From assembly GCA_905221605.1 (NCBI GenBank), contig CAJNDS010000001.1:1468525-1513524 (forward strand): a stretch of DNA of 45,000 nt. Reading direction: 5' to 3'. The notes below the pieces were generated by a model. The model did not search any database and was not told the origin of the DNA. It worked only from the letters and a program-made list of their open reading frames with translations. Below are positions 1 through 9,245 of the stretch, piece by piece (position 1 is the stretch's first letter; every line of letters starts with the position of its first letter). The DNA comes from Symbiodinium natans. Its lineage: Eukaryota; Sar; Dinophyceae; Suessiales; Symbiodiniaceae. The position numbers and the translations under genes are program-made.

Positions 1-2
1 TC

Positions 3-1466
3 AATGTTTTTGGATCGTCTCAGCATGGCTCAGGAGCTGGCGGAAAACCAATCATGAAGGTGGTAGGACCAAGGCCAGGTTTTCCAGCTGTACTCCAAGC
101 ATCAAATACTGATAGCACTTTGGGTGAAGGGAGCAGTTCCCAGGTACATGGCAATGTTCATGTAGAGCAGAATCGCCCTATGGACCGGTACGAGGCAGAG
201 CGCTTGGAGAAGAGGAAGAAAGGCTTCTGCTATTGGTTCGGCAAGGGGAAAGATCGCTGCAAATTTGGTGAAGACTGCAAATTCATCCATTCAGAAGATG
301 ATGTGGTGCTACATTCGTATTGGTGCAAATACTATGTGGCAGGGAGAGACTGTTTCGCTGGAAAGGATTGTGAGTTCTCGCATGATGCAACTGGTGTGAG
401 GTGCATCCAGTTTGCTCGGTCTGGGAAGTGTCGTTTTGGTGACAGGTGTGTCTTCGAGCATGGTGTTCCGCTGGATGAACAGAGGCCAAGGTCTCCAAGG
501 ACGCCCCCAAGGGATGGTCCAAGGAGAAGTTCTGGTGCAAATGGTGGTGAAAAGGAGATCTCTCCTGAACAGTTCGATGATGGTGAGGAGGATTTTATGG
601 TTTATGACGATGATACCAAAATGACGGAACTGTTGATGGAGGCGATTTCATTTCTGTCCAATGGCAAGCCAGATTTGGCTCGAGCAGAGGCGGACCCATT
701 GTTCAAACTCCTGAAGTTCACTGGAGATACTGACCAAATGGATCAAGAATGGGTTTCGTGGACCACTGGTATGTTGACCGTGCTGGAACTTCACGAAGTA
801 GTGAAGTCGTATGAGGTTTCGCTCGAGGAGGTGGAAGAATGGGTCAATGACCTGAGGATATGGTTCGAGCGAGCCAACGTGGAAGAAGAAAAAGATCCCA
901 AAAGGGGCAAGAAGAGGTCCCTAGAAAGGGAGTCCAGCAAAGATATTCCTGCCGAAAAGGAGGTGGTTGAGACTTCTGAGACGGAGGTTGCCGTTGAGGA
1001 GGAGGCAAAAAAGGTTAAAAAGAAGAGGAAAACTGCAGTTATCGAAGATCCTTACACTCTCCTGGTTCCAAAGCCGAAGAAGATGCCGGCGACCATTGAG
1101 AAGAGTGGATCATCATCCAATGCGGCGGTTTCTGCAGGGGAAAAAGCCTCGAAAATGCGCACAAAGTCAAACGTCGGTGGAAAGGCGAAGAAGAAGGAGA
1201 AAAGTCAGAGTCCCAAAAAGGGAGAAGTGGTGGTGGTGAAAGGTCCTGAGGAAAAGGATCGTCCTCCTGATGTGGATGCGCAAGCGTCTACAGCTGTGAG
1301 TGCAGAGCTGGGTCAATCTTGCCAAGCGATTGAGGACGCAAAAAGAGAAGGATTGGTATCCTCAATTCAAAGGGGCGTACAGGATCCTGTTCTTGCAGTT
1401 TCGGACCTGGAGTATATTCTGCTGCAACTTCACCTCAAGATTGCCAACAATCGGAAAAAGAAGTGA
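3..1466 (+). CDS. GM0: triple CCCH zinc-finger protein, 5' end open
   Basis: Single uninterrupted frame; the first ATG is at 54, but the frame is open back to position 3, so the true start may lie outside the window. Counting from that ATG (470 residues), three CCCH fingers are visible: C-x9-C-x5-C-x3-H at residues 59-79, C-x8-C-x5-C-x3-H at 91-110 and again at 117-136. Such fingers usually bind RNA. An acidic, probably helical part follows (about 170-280), then a Lys/Glu-rich low-complexity region with basic clusters that could act as nuclear localisation signals, ending in a short helix and a basic tail. It has no intron and lower GC than the exons further right, which would fit a retrocopy or a retroelement gag-like gene; neither is shown, as no pol-like frame follows. 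Confidence 0.8.
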   Translation, partial: NVFGSSQHGSGAGGKPIMKVVGPRPGFPAVLQASNTDSTLGEGSSSQVHGNVHVEQNRPMDRYEAERLEKRKKGFCYWFGKGKDRCKFGEDCKFIHSEDDVVLHSYWCKYYVAGRDCFAGKDCEFSHDATGVRCIQFARSGKCRFGDRCVFEHGVPLDEQRPRSPRTPPRDGPRRSSGANGGEKEISPEQFDDGEEDFMVYDDDTKMTELLMEAISFLSNGKPDLARAEADPLFKLLKFTGDTDQMDQEWVSWTTGMLTVLELHEVVKSYEVSLEEVEEWVNDLRIWFERANVEEEKDPKRGKKRSLERESSKDIPAEKEVVETSETEVAVEEEAKKVKKKRKTAVIEDPYTLLVPKPKKMPATIEKSGSSSNAAVSAGEKASKMRTKSNVGGKAKKKEKSQSPKKGEVVVVKGPEEKDRPPDVDAQASTAVSAELGQSCQAIEDAKREGLVSSIQRGVQDPVLAVSDLEYILLQLHLKIANNRKKK

Positions 1467-1900
1467 TTGGATGGTATGGATGAAGGGATGGTTTTTCTCT
1501 TTCTGGAGACAGGTGCGCTGGAACAGCCAATGTGCTGACAAATGTGGTGGTTACTATTAAGGGTATGGAAATCCCTGATAGTAGAAGTCAGTAGCTTTTC
1601 GCGTAGCGAAGACCACGGTTTGTGGTGAAGAAGGCCAAGGAGTCTTCAGTGATGAGAGGATCATGGTGAAAAAAGATTCTCTATGGTTAGTGGATTTAGC
1701 CAATGTGCTATAATTTCGTCCTGGTAGACGTAAAACCATATTGTGCATTTCAAGCAGCTGGCTGCTGCCCTAATGGCAGTTTTTGGCCAAAGATCTGCAC
1801 CTCCAATGTGTCCTAGGAAATCCTAGGACAGGGGGAGTGCGGAGCTGCAACTGGTATTGTAGAAAAGAGTTAGTGTTGAGAGTTGGAAGGGTTAATGAAC
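1467..1900 (+). other. 3' flank of GM0
   Basis: No convincing gene. Two small inverted repeats are visible: TTCGC-GTA-GCGAA at 1598-1610 and a perfect 9-bp pair with a 2-nt loop at 1810-1829 (GTCCTAGGA/TCCTAGGAC). They may mark the 3' UTR or an intergenic spacer. Confidence 0.4.
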
Positions 1901-1923
1901 CCGGATAACATGTTTGGCTCAAG
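1901..1923 (+). promoter_or_regulatory. Possible relict spliced-leader sequence
   Basis: TTTGGCTCAAG at 1913-1923 equals the last 11 nt of the dinoflagellate spliced leader (known sequence CCGTAGCCATTTTGGCTCAAG), and the preceding bases keep CCG, TA and CAT in order. An ATG follows directly. Shorter chance matches occur elsewhere (TTTTGGCTCA near 7063), so the call is tentative. Confidence 0.35.
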
Positions 1924-1956
1924 ATGGGCTTGGACAGAAAGCCACAAGTTCAAAAA
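1924..1956 (+). CDS. GM1 candidate exon 1
   Basis: ATG directly after the leader-like motif; 11 codons to a GT donor at 1957, phase 0, joining in frame with the next exon. There is no signal peptide here, which is odd for a PAN protein, so the true start may differ. Confidence 0.3.
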
Positions 1957-2201
1957 GTAGTGCCTGGGTTCTTAGGGTTTGGTAAGGGTGTGGATTCCTT
2001 CCCCCTTTCCTTCCCCCCTGGGTTGCTCTTATCCGTGTTCTCGTTTGTTTCTTGGTTCGATCTGGGGAATATAGGTTCAGGGCGATTAGGGGAGTTGGTT
2101 TCCTTCCCTGGTTGTCCCCCCGTACCCGAAACCCCTAAACCCCTAAACCCCTAAACCCCTAAACCCCTAAACCCTAAACGAGTGTTCGTCTTAGCGTTCA
2201 G

Positions 2202-2325
2202 GGCTTTGGCTTCACGTCTCCACAAGGATGGATCTATGCCGGCAACGATGTTCAGATGTTCAACGCCGTGACATCTGCCGCCGCCTGCTGTGAGCTCTGC
2301 AACAGCTACGCGGACGCATTTTCGG
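2202..2325 (+). CDS. GM1 exon 2: PAN/Apple domain, first part
   Basis: Follows acceptor TTCAG. The frame gives GWIYAGNDVQMF and then SAAACCELCN, the typical start of a PAN/Apple module (aromatic-Gly-Asn-Asp strand, then Cys-Cys-x-x-Cys). A GC donor at 2326 leaves phase 1; a second GC donor is possible at 2316. The frame runs into TAA at 2352 if not spliced. Confidence 0.65.
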
Positions 2326-2499
2326 GCTTAGCTAGCAGGGTTTATGGCCTGTAATTAAAACCCTCAAATGCAAGCCGCACACCCTAAACCCTAAACCCTG
2401 AAAACACCTGAACCCTAAACCCTACACCCTAAACCCACCCCCTAGGGTTTGGGGTGTAGGGTTTAAAGCCTACACACCGCCAACGCCGTTCATCGACAG

Positions 2500-2552
2500 G
2501 CAACGAGAATTGCCGGTTCTGGACCTGGTCTCGGGAAGAGAGCCACAAGGAC
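2500..2552 (+). CDS. GM1 exon 3: PAN/Apple domain, middle
   Basis: Acceptor GACAG. The two leftover bases complete the phase 1 codon of the previous exon. Encodes NENCRFWTWSREE; Cys-x-Phe-Trp-Thr-Trp is the PAN core strand. The GT donor at 2553 is the first bases of a GTTTAGGG repeat; phase 0. Confidence 0.65.
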
Positions 2553-2880
2553 GTTTAGGGCTTGGGGTTTAGGGTTTGGGGGTTTAGGGTTTGGGGTTTG
2601 GGGTATAGGGTTTAGGGTTTAGGGTTTGGGGTTTACGGTTTAGGGTTTAGGGTTTAGGGTTTGGGGTTTAGGGTTTGGGGTTTAAGGCTTGGGGTTTAGG
2701 GTTTGGAGCTCCAGGGAGTTCAGGGCGCTAAGCCGTAAACCCCAATGGCGCCCGAACCCCTCTAAACCCTTCACGGCTTCATCACTTTTTTTTGGGGGGG
2801 TTTAGGGTTTAGGGTTTGGGGTTTGGGGTTTAGGGTTTAGGGTTTGGGGGGGGGGGGGGGGGGGGGGGTGCTTTAAACAG

Positions 2881-2992
2881 CTAGGACCCAGAGTAGGCCC
2901 TGTTTCCCTTCTTAGGGTTGAGGTTCCCTCATATAAGCCCCTTTGTAAACCGAAAAGGGCACCCTGCTCGTTGCTAGGTAACTCTTGGGTCC
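2881..2992 (+). mobile_element. Element A copy 1 (MITE-like)
   Basis: Starts CTAGGACCCAGAGTAGGCCC and ends TAACTCTTGGGTCC: imperfect terminal inverted repeats of about 14 bp. The interior motif AAAGGGCACCCTG recurs in other copies at 19.5, 23.7 and 29.8 kb. No coding capacity. Confidence 0.65.
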
Positions 2993-3430
2993 AGACAGGA
3001 TTCTCGTATGTTTGGGGGAGAAAATGTTGGGACCCTAAGCCCTAAACCCTAAACCCTAAACCCTAAACCCTAAACCCTAAACCCCATAATCAACCCCTAA
3101 GGTACCAACACTTCGGAAGTGCCCCATATGTGTGATTCTTGGTCCGTTCTTGGGGGGGGGGCATCTTCAGCAACAAGCCCTTCTTCCAAGACCATAAGGA
3201 AGCCTCATGGGTGGTTGCTTGTAGGAGGGTCTAGGGTCTAGGGTTTAGGGTTTAGGGTTTAGGGTTTAGGGTTTAGGGACTAGGGACACTTGAACTTGAA
3301 CTGGGGTTATGCATACACTAACGCCGCTTACATTCTACTTCGATTCTAAGTATCCAGAAGCCACGTTGCGTTTCAGCCTGGATTGAATCTAAGCCCCAAA
3401 GCTCACCCCCCGCCCCCTCCCTTCCCCCTG

Positions 3431-3496
3431 TAATGAGCTCCTTGTATTCCCTCATGTATAGGCTAATGAGCTCCTTATATTCCTTCATGTATAGGC
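3431..3496 (+). repeat. 33-bp tandem duplication
   Basis: Two adjacent 33-nt copies beginning TAATGAGCTCCTT and differing at only a few positions; AT-richer than the surroundings. Confidence 0.8.
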
Positions 3497-3828
3497 TGAA
3501 GCTAGTGGGGTTTCTATGCTGATGAACTAAACCCTAAACCCTAAACCCTAAACCCTCTCTTCGTCATTCTTCACTTTGGGATGGTATGAACCCTATCCGG
3601 GGTGTTGGTTTTGCATGGCATTCTGAAATCACATTTACGTACCTCTGAGTGGACCCTCAACTATCAGACCCTAAGCCCAGAAGCCTAGCTTAGAACTTTC
3701 GTACCTTCCAGTGGACCCGAACTAAACCCTCAAACACGAAGCCCCTAAACCCTAAACCCTAAGGCCTAAACCCTAAACCCTAAACCCTAACCTCCCCCCC
3801 CCCCCCCAGCTTGTCCAGCTGGCGCCAG

Positions 3829-3885
3829 GAGCTTTGCTGGATCAAGGCCGGCTTTGGGGGGGTCCGGCTTTCAGGGAACAGCAAG
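3829..3885 (+). CDS. GM1 exon 4: PAN/Apple domain, Cys-Trp strand
   Basis: Acceptor GCGCCAG|GAG, phase 0. Encodes ELCWIKAGFGGVRLSGNSK: Cys-Trp-Ile-Lys matches the CWLK strand that closes PAN domains. GC donor at 3886 (AAG|GC), phase 0. Confidence 0.65.
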
Positions 3886-4675
3886 GCCCCAAACCCTAAA
3901 CGGCCCTAAACCCTAAACAACCCTAAACCGCAAATCCTAAACCCTTATAAACCCTAAACCCTAAACAACCCTAAACCCTGAATCCTAAACCTAAACCCTA
4001 ACCTACTAGACCCTAAACCCTTAACCCAGCTCGACGAAAGGACCCAAAGCCTCCTCCACACCGTATGCTCGACCCTTGCCCTTGGCCCTAATCTTCGATC
4101 CATTCGGGTTTATAGGGTTTATAGGTCTTAGAGGGTTTATAGGGTTTATAGGGTTATAGGCCTTTCGAGGGTTTATGGTGTTTATATAGTGTTTATCGGG
4201 TTTATAGGTTTTGTTTGGGGCTTGTAGGGTTCATAGGGTTCATAGGGTTTATAAGGGTTTATAGGATTTACAGGGTTTGTAGGGTTTGTAGGGTTTATAG
4301 GGTTTATAGGCCTTTAGAGGGTTTGTAGTGTTTATAGATTTTGTTTAGGGCTTGTAGGGTTTATCGGGGTTATCGGGTTTATAGGGTTTACAGCGTTTAT
4401 AGGGTTTAGGGTGTCGTTGAGGTTCGAACTCGTTAATTCCTCGCTGCCCAAACTCCTGGACCCCTCACCTTGAGCCGAGCTTCCCCCTCCCAGCCCCAAA
4501 ACCCTAACCAGGGTTTTATTTTAGGTCGAGGGGCTTGACAGCAGGCTCCTATCCTCTAAAGCCCAATGCCTAAACCCTAACCCTAAACCCTAAACCCTAA
4601 ACCCTAAACCCTAAACCCTAAACCCTAAACCCTAAACCCTAAACCCTAAGCCCTAACTGCGCCAGCCACCCCCAG
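3886..4675 (+). repeat. GM1 intron 4: variant arrays
   Basis: CCCTAAA variants, then about 300 bp of GGGTTTATA-type repeats (4104-4410), then a long CCCTAAA block (4570-4650). Two short open pieces at 4034-4105 and 4524-4546 could be extra exons but are not needed to complete the domain. Confidence 0.5.
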
Positions 4676-4738
4676 GCCACCCGAGAGTATCGCATCAGCC
4701 ACGCCGGCTTCATCTCGGGCACCCGGAGCGGCGGCTGA
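4676..4738 (+). CDS. GM1 last exon: end of PAN domain
   Basis: Acceptor CCCCAG|GCC, phase 0. Encodes ATREYRISHAGFISGTRS; His-x-Gly-Phe-Ile-Ser-Gly is a usual PAN ending. In-frame TGA at 4736-4738 would end a protein of about 109 residues; a GC donor at 4734 could instead extend the gene. Confidence 0.6.
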   Translation, partial: ATREYRISHAGFISGTRSGG

Positions 4739-4939
4739 GTGCAGAGCGCGGGGCAGACAAAAGGTTTAGCCCGAATTCAACCCTAAAGCCCCAAGGCGGG
4801 ACGATCCCAGGCCAAAAAATATGCCCTAAACCCTAAACCCTAAACCCTAAACCCTAAACCCTAAACCCTAGAGAAACTCAAGCACCAGGGCCCAGCCTGA
4901 TCCCAAGCAATCGGGCTTAAGGAAAGGGGGTTTTGGGGG

Positions 4940-5005
4940 TTTAGAGTGTGGGGTTTAGGGTTTAGGGTTTAGGGTTTAGGGTTTAGGGTTTAGGGTTTAG
5001 GGTCA
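4940..5005 (+). repeat. TTTAGGG block and AT-rich stretch after GM1
   Basis: Between 4739 and 5431 I see only CCCTAAA/TTTAGGG arrays, degenerate C-rich sequence and an AT-rich stretch ending GGTTCTTAAGCAA (5063-5075), a string that recurs near 36.16 kb and may mark another element. Confidence 0.5.
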
Positions 5006-5261
5006 AAATAGTAATCCCTACATTACCCTTATAAGAATATTTCTATTTTTTGAGGGGTTCTTAAGCAATTGCTAGGATGAAGAAAGCCCTGAAACCTTGA
5101 AACCCTCAAACCCCCAACCTCCAAACCCCAGACCCTTGAAGCCTACAGCCCGAAAAATAGAAAGACCCTCAACCCGGGAAACCCTTAACTCCAGAAAAGG
5201 AACTGTTCTCAACCCCCAAAGCCCCGAACTCTAACCCCAAACCCTCAACCCGAATCCTAAA

Positions 5262-5374
5262 CCCTAAACCCTAAACCCTAAACCCTAAACCCTAAACCCT
5301 AAACCCTAAACCCTAAACCCTAAACCCTAAACCCTAAACCCTAAACCCTAAACCCTAAACCCTAAACCCTAAAC
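5262..5374 (+). repeat. Long CCCTAAA array
   Basis: About 16 near-perfect CCCTAAA units upstream of a coding island; one of the longer uninterrupted arrays. Confidence 0.9.
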
Positions 5375-5431
5375 CCACTCACGTTACGATGTGTTCCGAA
5401 ATGAACCATCTTCCGCTGCTCCAAGCTCCAG

Positions 5432-5490
5432 TGTGAACGCAAGGTGAATGGCGAAGCAAAGTTGGGTTTCATGTCAGAGGAGGGAGTACA
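5432..5490 (+). CDS. GM2 putative exon
   Basis: Acceptor CTCCAG; open frame CERKVNGEAKLGF with no stop, ending at a GTAGGG donor (5491). An alternative start at 5426 uses the AAG just upstream. Function unknown. Confidence 0.45.
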
Positions 5491-5617
5491 GTAGGGTTTG
5501 GGGTTTAGGGTTTAGGGCTCAGGGTTCAGGGTTCAGGGATGCGGGACTATGGCTCAGGGTTTAGGGCTAAGGTTTTATGGCTTTAGGGCGTATAGGGCCT
5601 AGGGGCTCTCAATTCAG

Positions 5618-5670
5618 GCCTGTGCGGCTTACTGGGCCTCGACTCCTTAGCCAACTTTCCTGACGCTGCG
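5618..5670 (+). CDS. GM2 putative exon
   Basis: Acceptor ATTCAG; reads LCGLLGLDSLANFPDAA, then a GTTTTCGGG donor; phase 0 at the end. The junction with the preceding island does not close in phase, so a piece may be missing. Confidence 0.45.
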
Positions 5671-5807
5671 GTTTTCGGGTTTAGGGTTTAGGGTTTAGCT
5701 TTAGGGTTTAGGGTCTAGGGTTTAGGCTTTAGTTTGTTTGGCTGCCCGCAAGGACACTTGACGTCCGAACCCTAAAACCCGTTAGCCCAAGATGGTCGCT
5801 GGCGCAG

Positions 5808-5845
5808 CGCTGTGGCAAGGCTGTTCGCTGTGTGTTTGATTGGGG
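5808..5845 (+). CDS. GM2 putative short exon
   Basis: Acceptor GGCGCAG, phase 0, in frame with the previous island. Reads RCGKAVRCVFDW with two Cys. GC donor at 5846. Confidence 0.4.
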
Positions 5846-6720
5846 GCTTAGGGTTTAGGGTTTGGGGTGTTGGAATTTGCAGGTTTAGGATTTAAGGTTT
5901 AGAGTTTAGGGTTTAAGGCTCAGGGTTTGGGGTTTGGGTGTTTTCGGGTTTAGGGTCGTTCATGTGAGCTCATTTGAGGGTTCAAGGTTCTGTTAATCCT
6001 TGGTTCTCTGGGCTCACATGTGGACAAACACTACGCGCGTGTGTACTTTTCAAAGACGCAAGGATATATAGGTTCCTTAAGAGAGGGGGGGTTCAAGGAG
6101 GGAATGTAACCCTAAACCCTAAACCCTAAACCCTAAACCCTAAACCCTAAACCCTAAACCCAAGGTTCCCACAGTTCCCTAACACTCCCCACTGCTCCCT
6201 CAGGCTCCCTAAGCTTACCTAAGGTTCCCTAGGTCCTGCCCGCCCATGAACCCCCCTCCCTTAAGGACCCTACAACCAGATCTTCCTTACAAAACCCCAA
6301 GCCCACAAACCCTTAACCCCTTCACCCCTTAAACCCTTAATCCCTTAAGCTTTGGAACCCTCAAACCCTTAATCCTGAACCCTAAACCCTAAACCCTAAA
6401 CCCTAAACCCTAAACGGTTTCCCTTCGGCCCATGCGTCCCGACCAAAGCCGTAGACTCAGACCCCAAGCTTCAGCGCCCTCCGAGGGGTATAGGGTTTAG
6501 GGGTATAGGGGTATAGGGGGAAGGGCTTAGAGTTTAGGGGTGTAGGGTTTAGGGTTTGGGGTTTGGGGTTTAGGGGTTTAGGGGTTTAGGGGTTTAGGGT
6601 TTTGGTTTTCTAAGTATAGGGTTTAGGAGTATAGGGTTTAGCGGTTTAGGGGTTTAGGGTTTATGGTTTACCTAATTTACCTAGGGTTGAGGGCTCAGGG
6701 TTAGCGCATGGGACGCGCAG
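5846..6720 (+). repeat. Telomere-variant intron or spacer
   Basis: TTTAGGG and CCCTAAA blocks plus GGTTCCCTAA-like degenerate repeats near 6160-6240. An imperfect 12-bp inverted repeat (CATGTGAGCTCA/TGGGCTCACATG) lies at about 5968-6025. No convincing exon. Confidence 0.5.
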
Positions 6721-6771
6721 GCGAAGATTGGGCCGTCTTGGGCAGCCAATGCAGGCATGGTCTGGCACATG
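6721..6771 (+). CDS. GM2 putative exon
   Basis: Acceptor ACGCGCAG; all three frames are open. The one reading EDWAVLGSQCRHGLAH to a GTGGGT donor looks most protein-like. Frame uncertain. Confidence 0.35.
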
Positions 6772-7981
6772 GTGGGTTTATCTGATCTTGTGCCCCGTGA
6801 TGAAAGGGGCACAGTACCTATAAAATGCCCTGAGCCTCAAACCGTAACCACAAGCCCTGAACCCCAAAGCCTTAAAACCCTGAACCCTGAACCCTCTTTG
6901 GAAAGAGGAGTTATGTTTGAAAGGTATCTACAAAGGATTTAGTCCGCGAGTGGGCGTTGGGCTGAGGTTCTAGATGTCTTGAGCGTTTAGGGTACAGGGT
7001 TTGCACGGTTTAGGGCTTAGGGTTTAGGGTTTAAGGGTTTAGGGCTGGGGTTTAGGTTTTGGCTCAGGCGCCGAAGCCTTCGGGGCTGAGGGAAGAGGAT
7101 TTTCGGGCTTTAAGTTTGCAGCGTTCTTGCTTAGCTCCTGCTCTCGCCATGAAGCGCACCCCGATTATAATCCCTATTACTTGGAGGTTCATGGTACTTG
7201 TTAACCAATGATATCTGCACTTATAACCCACTTATAAGCCCCCTAAGTTCCCCATTATGGTTATAGGTACAGTCATAAGTACAGCTATAGTTGTCTAATA
7301 AGTATCATGAGCCTCCAAGTACGGACTGTTAGTATAAGGTAAACATCCCGGGCTCCTGCTGTAATCCCTTTTTGAGCAGGGTTTAGGGCTTAGGGTTTAG
7401 GTTTTAGGGTTTAGGGTGCTGTCGGCGACCAGCACGCATCATCCTGCGCCGTCCTCTCCGCCCCTAAGCTAAAAACAAACAGAGGGCATATAGCTCCCTG
7501 CACCCTGTACACACTCAAGCCCATCAAACTTTGAAACATGACAAGCCCTAATTAAGTCCTTACACCCCCCCCCCCCCCCCAGAAGCCCCGAACCCCTAAA
7601 CCCTAAACCCTAAACACTAAACCCTAAACCCTAAACCCTAAGCAACCTTGGGCTTGAACTTTAAAGGCCCCGAATCCCTGCAAACCTAAACTCTAAACCC
7701 TTGAAAACAACTCCAGCCCCAAACCCGAACCTCCAAACCCCAAGCCTGGGCCTTAAACCCCAACAAAGCTTCCAACATCCTAAAGCCGCAAAATCCAAAC
7801 AACCTAGCCCTAAATCCCTAACCCCTGACCCCTAACCCCTAAACCCTAAACCTGAACCCTAAACCCTAAACCCTAAACCCTCCCTAAACCCTAAACCCTA
7901 AACCCTAAACCCTAAACCCTTAACCCTTAACCCTTAACCCTTAACCCTTAACCCTTAACCCTTAAACCCTAACCCTGCAAG
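6772..7981 (+). repeat. Non-coding stretch with arrays and element C
   Basis: Contains a hairpin TGCCCC...GGGGCA near 6790, degenerate telomere blocks, a hairpin CTCAGGCGCCGAAG/CTTCGGGGCTGAG near 7064-7091, element C, poly-C (7565-7580) and a run of CCCTTAA variants (7915-7965). Two small open pieces at 7124 and 7431 were too weak to call. Confidence 0.45.
7180..7320 (+). mobile_element. Element C copy 1
   Basis: Terminal inverted repeats CTTGGAGGTTCATGGTACTT and AGTATCATGAGCCTCCAAG bound an AT-rich non-coding core. A second copy lies at 34.9 kb. Confidence 0.65.
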
Positions 7982-8061
7982 CCCCTGACCGCCGCTTTGC
8001 GTTGGAGGCCCTGGAGGGCGGGGCCATCGGAGGCCCCGGGCGCCACAGCAGATCCGCTAGG
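7982..8061 (+). CDS. GM2 putative exon
   Basis: Acceptor CTGCAAG; reads DRRFALEALEGGAIGGPGR with G/C-rich third positions; GC donor at 8062. It may belong to the next model, but the phases do not close at the default donor. Confidence 0.45.
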
Positions 8062-8521
8062 GCTTGAGAGGGGGTTCATAGGGTTTTGGGGTTTAGGGTT
8101 TGGGGTTTAGGGTTTTGGGGTTTAGGGTTTTAGGGATGTAGGGTTTAGGGTTTAGGGATGTAGGGTTTAGGGTCGGGTTTAGGGTTTAGGGTTTTGGGGT
8201 TTAGGGATTTAGGGATTTAGGGGTTTAGGGGTTTAAGGGTTAGGGGTTTAAGGTTTGGGGTTCCGGGTTCAGGGTTCAGAGTTTTTGTTGGGGATTTGTG
8301 GCTTTAGGATGAATTCAGGGTTTTGTTGGGGTTTAGGATGACGTGCATAAGGGATGTAAAGGTCCAGGGTTAGCGTTTGGAGGTTAGGGTTTGGGGCTTC
8401 GGTTTTTCTTTCAGGGAGATTGTTTGAGCATTTAGGGGATTGGGGGCTTTGGGGATAAGGGGTTTACGGGTTTGTTTCGGGTTTTACGGGGGTCCCGGGG
8501 CGACGGTTGCTCCGAGCCCAG

Positions 8522-8866
8522 TGGACCCGCGTCTGCGGGTTGCGTCGGAGGCAGCGGCAATTTTTTTCGATGTCACGACGGAGGCCATTGCTCCCGCGGA
8601 GACTTTCTTTCTATGCCTGGACACTTGTCGGCTGGACTGCCTGACGGTGCTACGCGCTTTGCAGAATGCAGGGCAGCTTCGCATAGACGACGGTCTGATG
8701 CAGCCGACTATGAGCTGGGGGGCCATGTCGCAGGTTTGCGTGACAGTGCCCACGCAAGCGCCAGTGGGATTCATTGTCAGCCATCAGCTGCAAAGCTGGT
8801 GGCACGTAACAGCTGTCTACCAGATGCCCGTGTCGGTGGAAGTGGCAGTGCATCTACTGCCTTGGC
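8522..8866 (+). CDS. GM3 exon: long coding island
   Basis: A 345-nt open island after acceptor GAGCCCAG, two bases in phase 1. The frame has mixed hydrophobic strands and Cys residues (FFLCLDTCRLDCLTVLRAL, QSWWHVTAVYQMP) unlike repeat-encoded peptides. The donor C|GTTTAGGG at 8867 is the start of a telomere unit; phase 1. No family recognised; it could be a beta-rich extracellular or enzyme domain. Confidence 0.65.
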
Positions 8867-8927
8867 GTTTAGGGTCGAAAAGAGGGAGTGTTGAAGCCCT
8901 AAACCCCATAAATCCTAAACCCTAAAC

Positions 8928-9029
8928 CTTGGGATGTTCCCCCTGGGACTAACAGTCCTCAATGGGGACTAACATAGGGGTTACTAGAATCCCCATTAAG
9001 GACTGTTACAGAAAAGGCGAAAATCCCAA
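8928..9029 (+). mobile_element. Element B copy 1
   Basis: CTTGGGATGTTCCCCCTGG...ACTAACAGTCC on the left is mirrored by GGACTGTTA...ATCCCAAC on the right. Sits inside the GM3 intron. This family recurs at 14.9, 23.0, 27.2, 27.4 and 35.3 kb. Confidence 0.65.
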
Positions 9030-9181
9030 CCAAAGCCCCAACACCCTAAAACCCTAAACCATTGAGCCCATAAACCCGGTAAGCGTCCAATTCCTCCCTA
9101 AACCCTAAACCCTAAACCCTAAACCTTAAACCCTAAACCCTAAACCCTAAACCCCCGAAACCCTAAACCCCCTATCAGCAG

Positions 9182-9245
9182 GAACTTTGGCACTTGCCGA
9201 CCTTGCAGGCCTGGCGCTGAGCGCCGGGTGTAGTGCAGGGGGACG
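9182..9245 (+). CDS. GM3 exon
   Basis: Acceptor ATCAGCAG; two bases complete the C left by the previous exon. Reads TLALADLAGLALSAGCSAGG, helix-like. GT donor at 9246, phase 2. Confidence 0.5.

Larger units (their letters stand above)
2553..3828 (+). repeat. GM1 intron 3 filled with telomere-like blocks
   Basis: TTTAGGG/TTTGGGG array (2553-2705), poly-G (2847-2869), inverted-repeat element A (2881-2992), CCCTAAA and TTTAGGG blocks, a 33-bp tandem duplication (3431-3496), and a poly-C tract before the acceptor. A short open stretch at 3170-3228 was seen but not called. Confidence 0.55.

Noticed and set aside
4034-4105. Possible extra GM1 exon (LDERTQSLLHTVC)
   Set aside because: Protein-like, but the PAN domain is complete and in phase without it.
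5262-5374. CRISPR array
   Set aside because: Repeats are direct 7-mers without spacers, and no cas-like genes are present; the sequence is eukaryotic.
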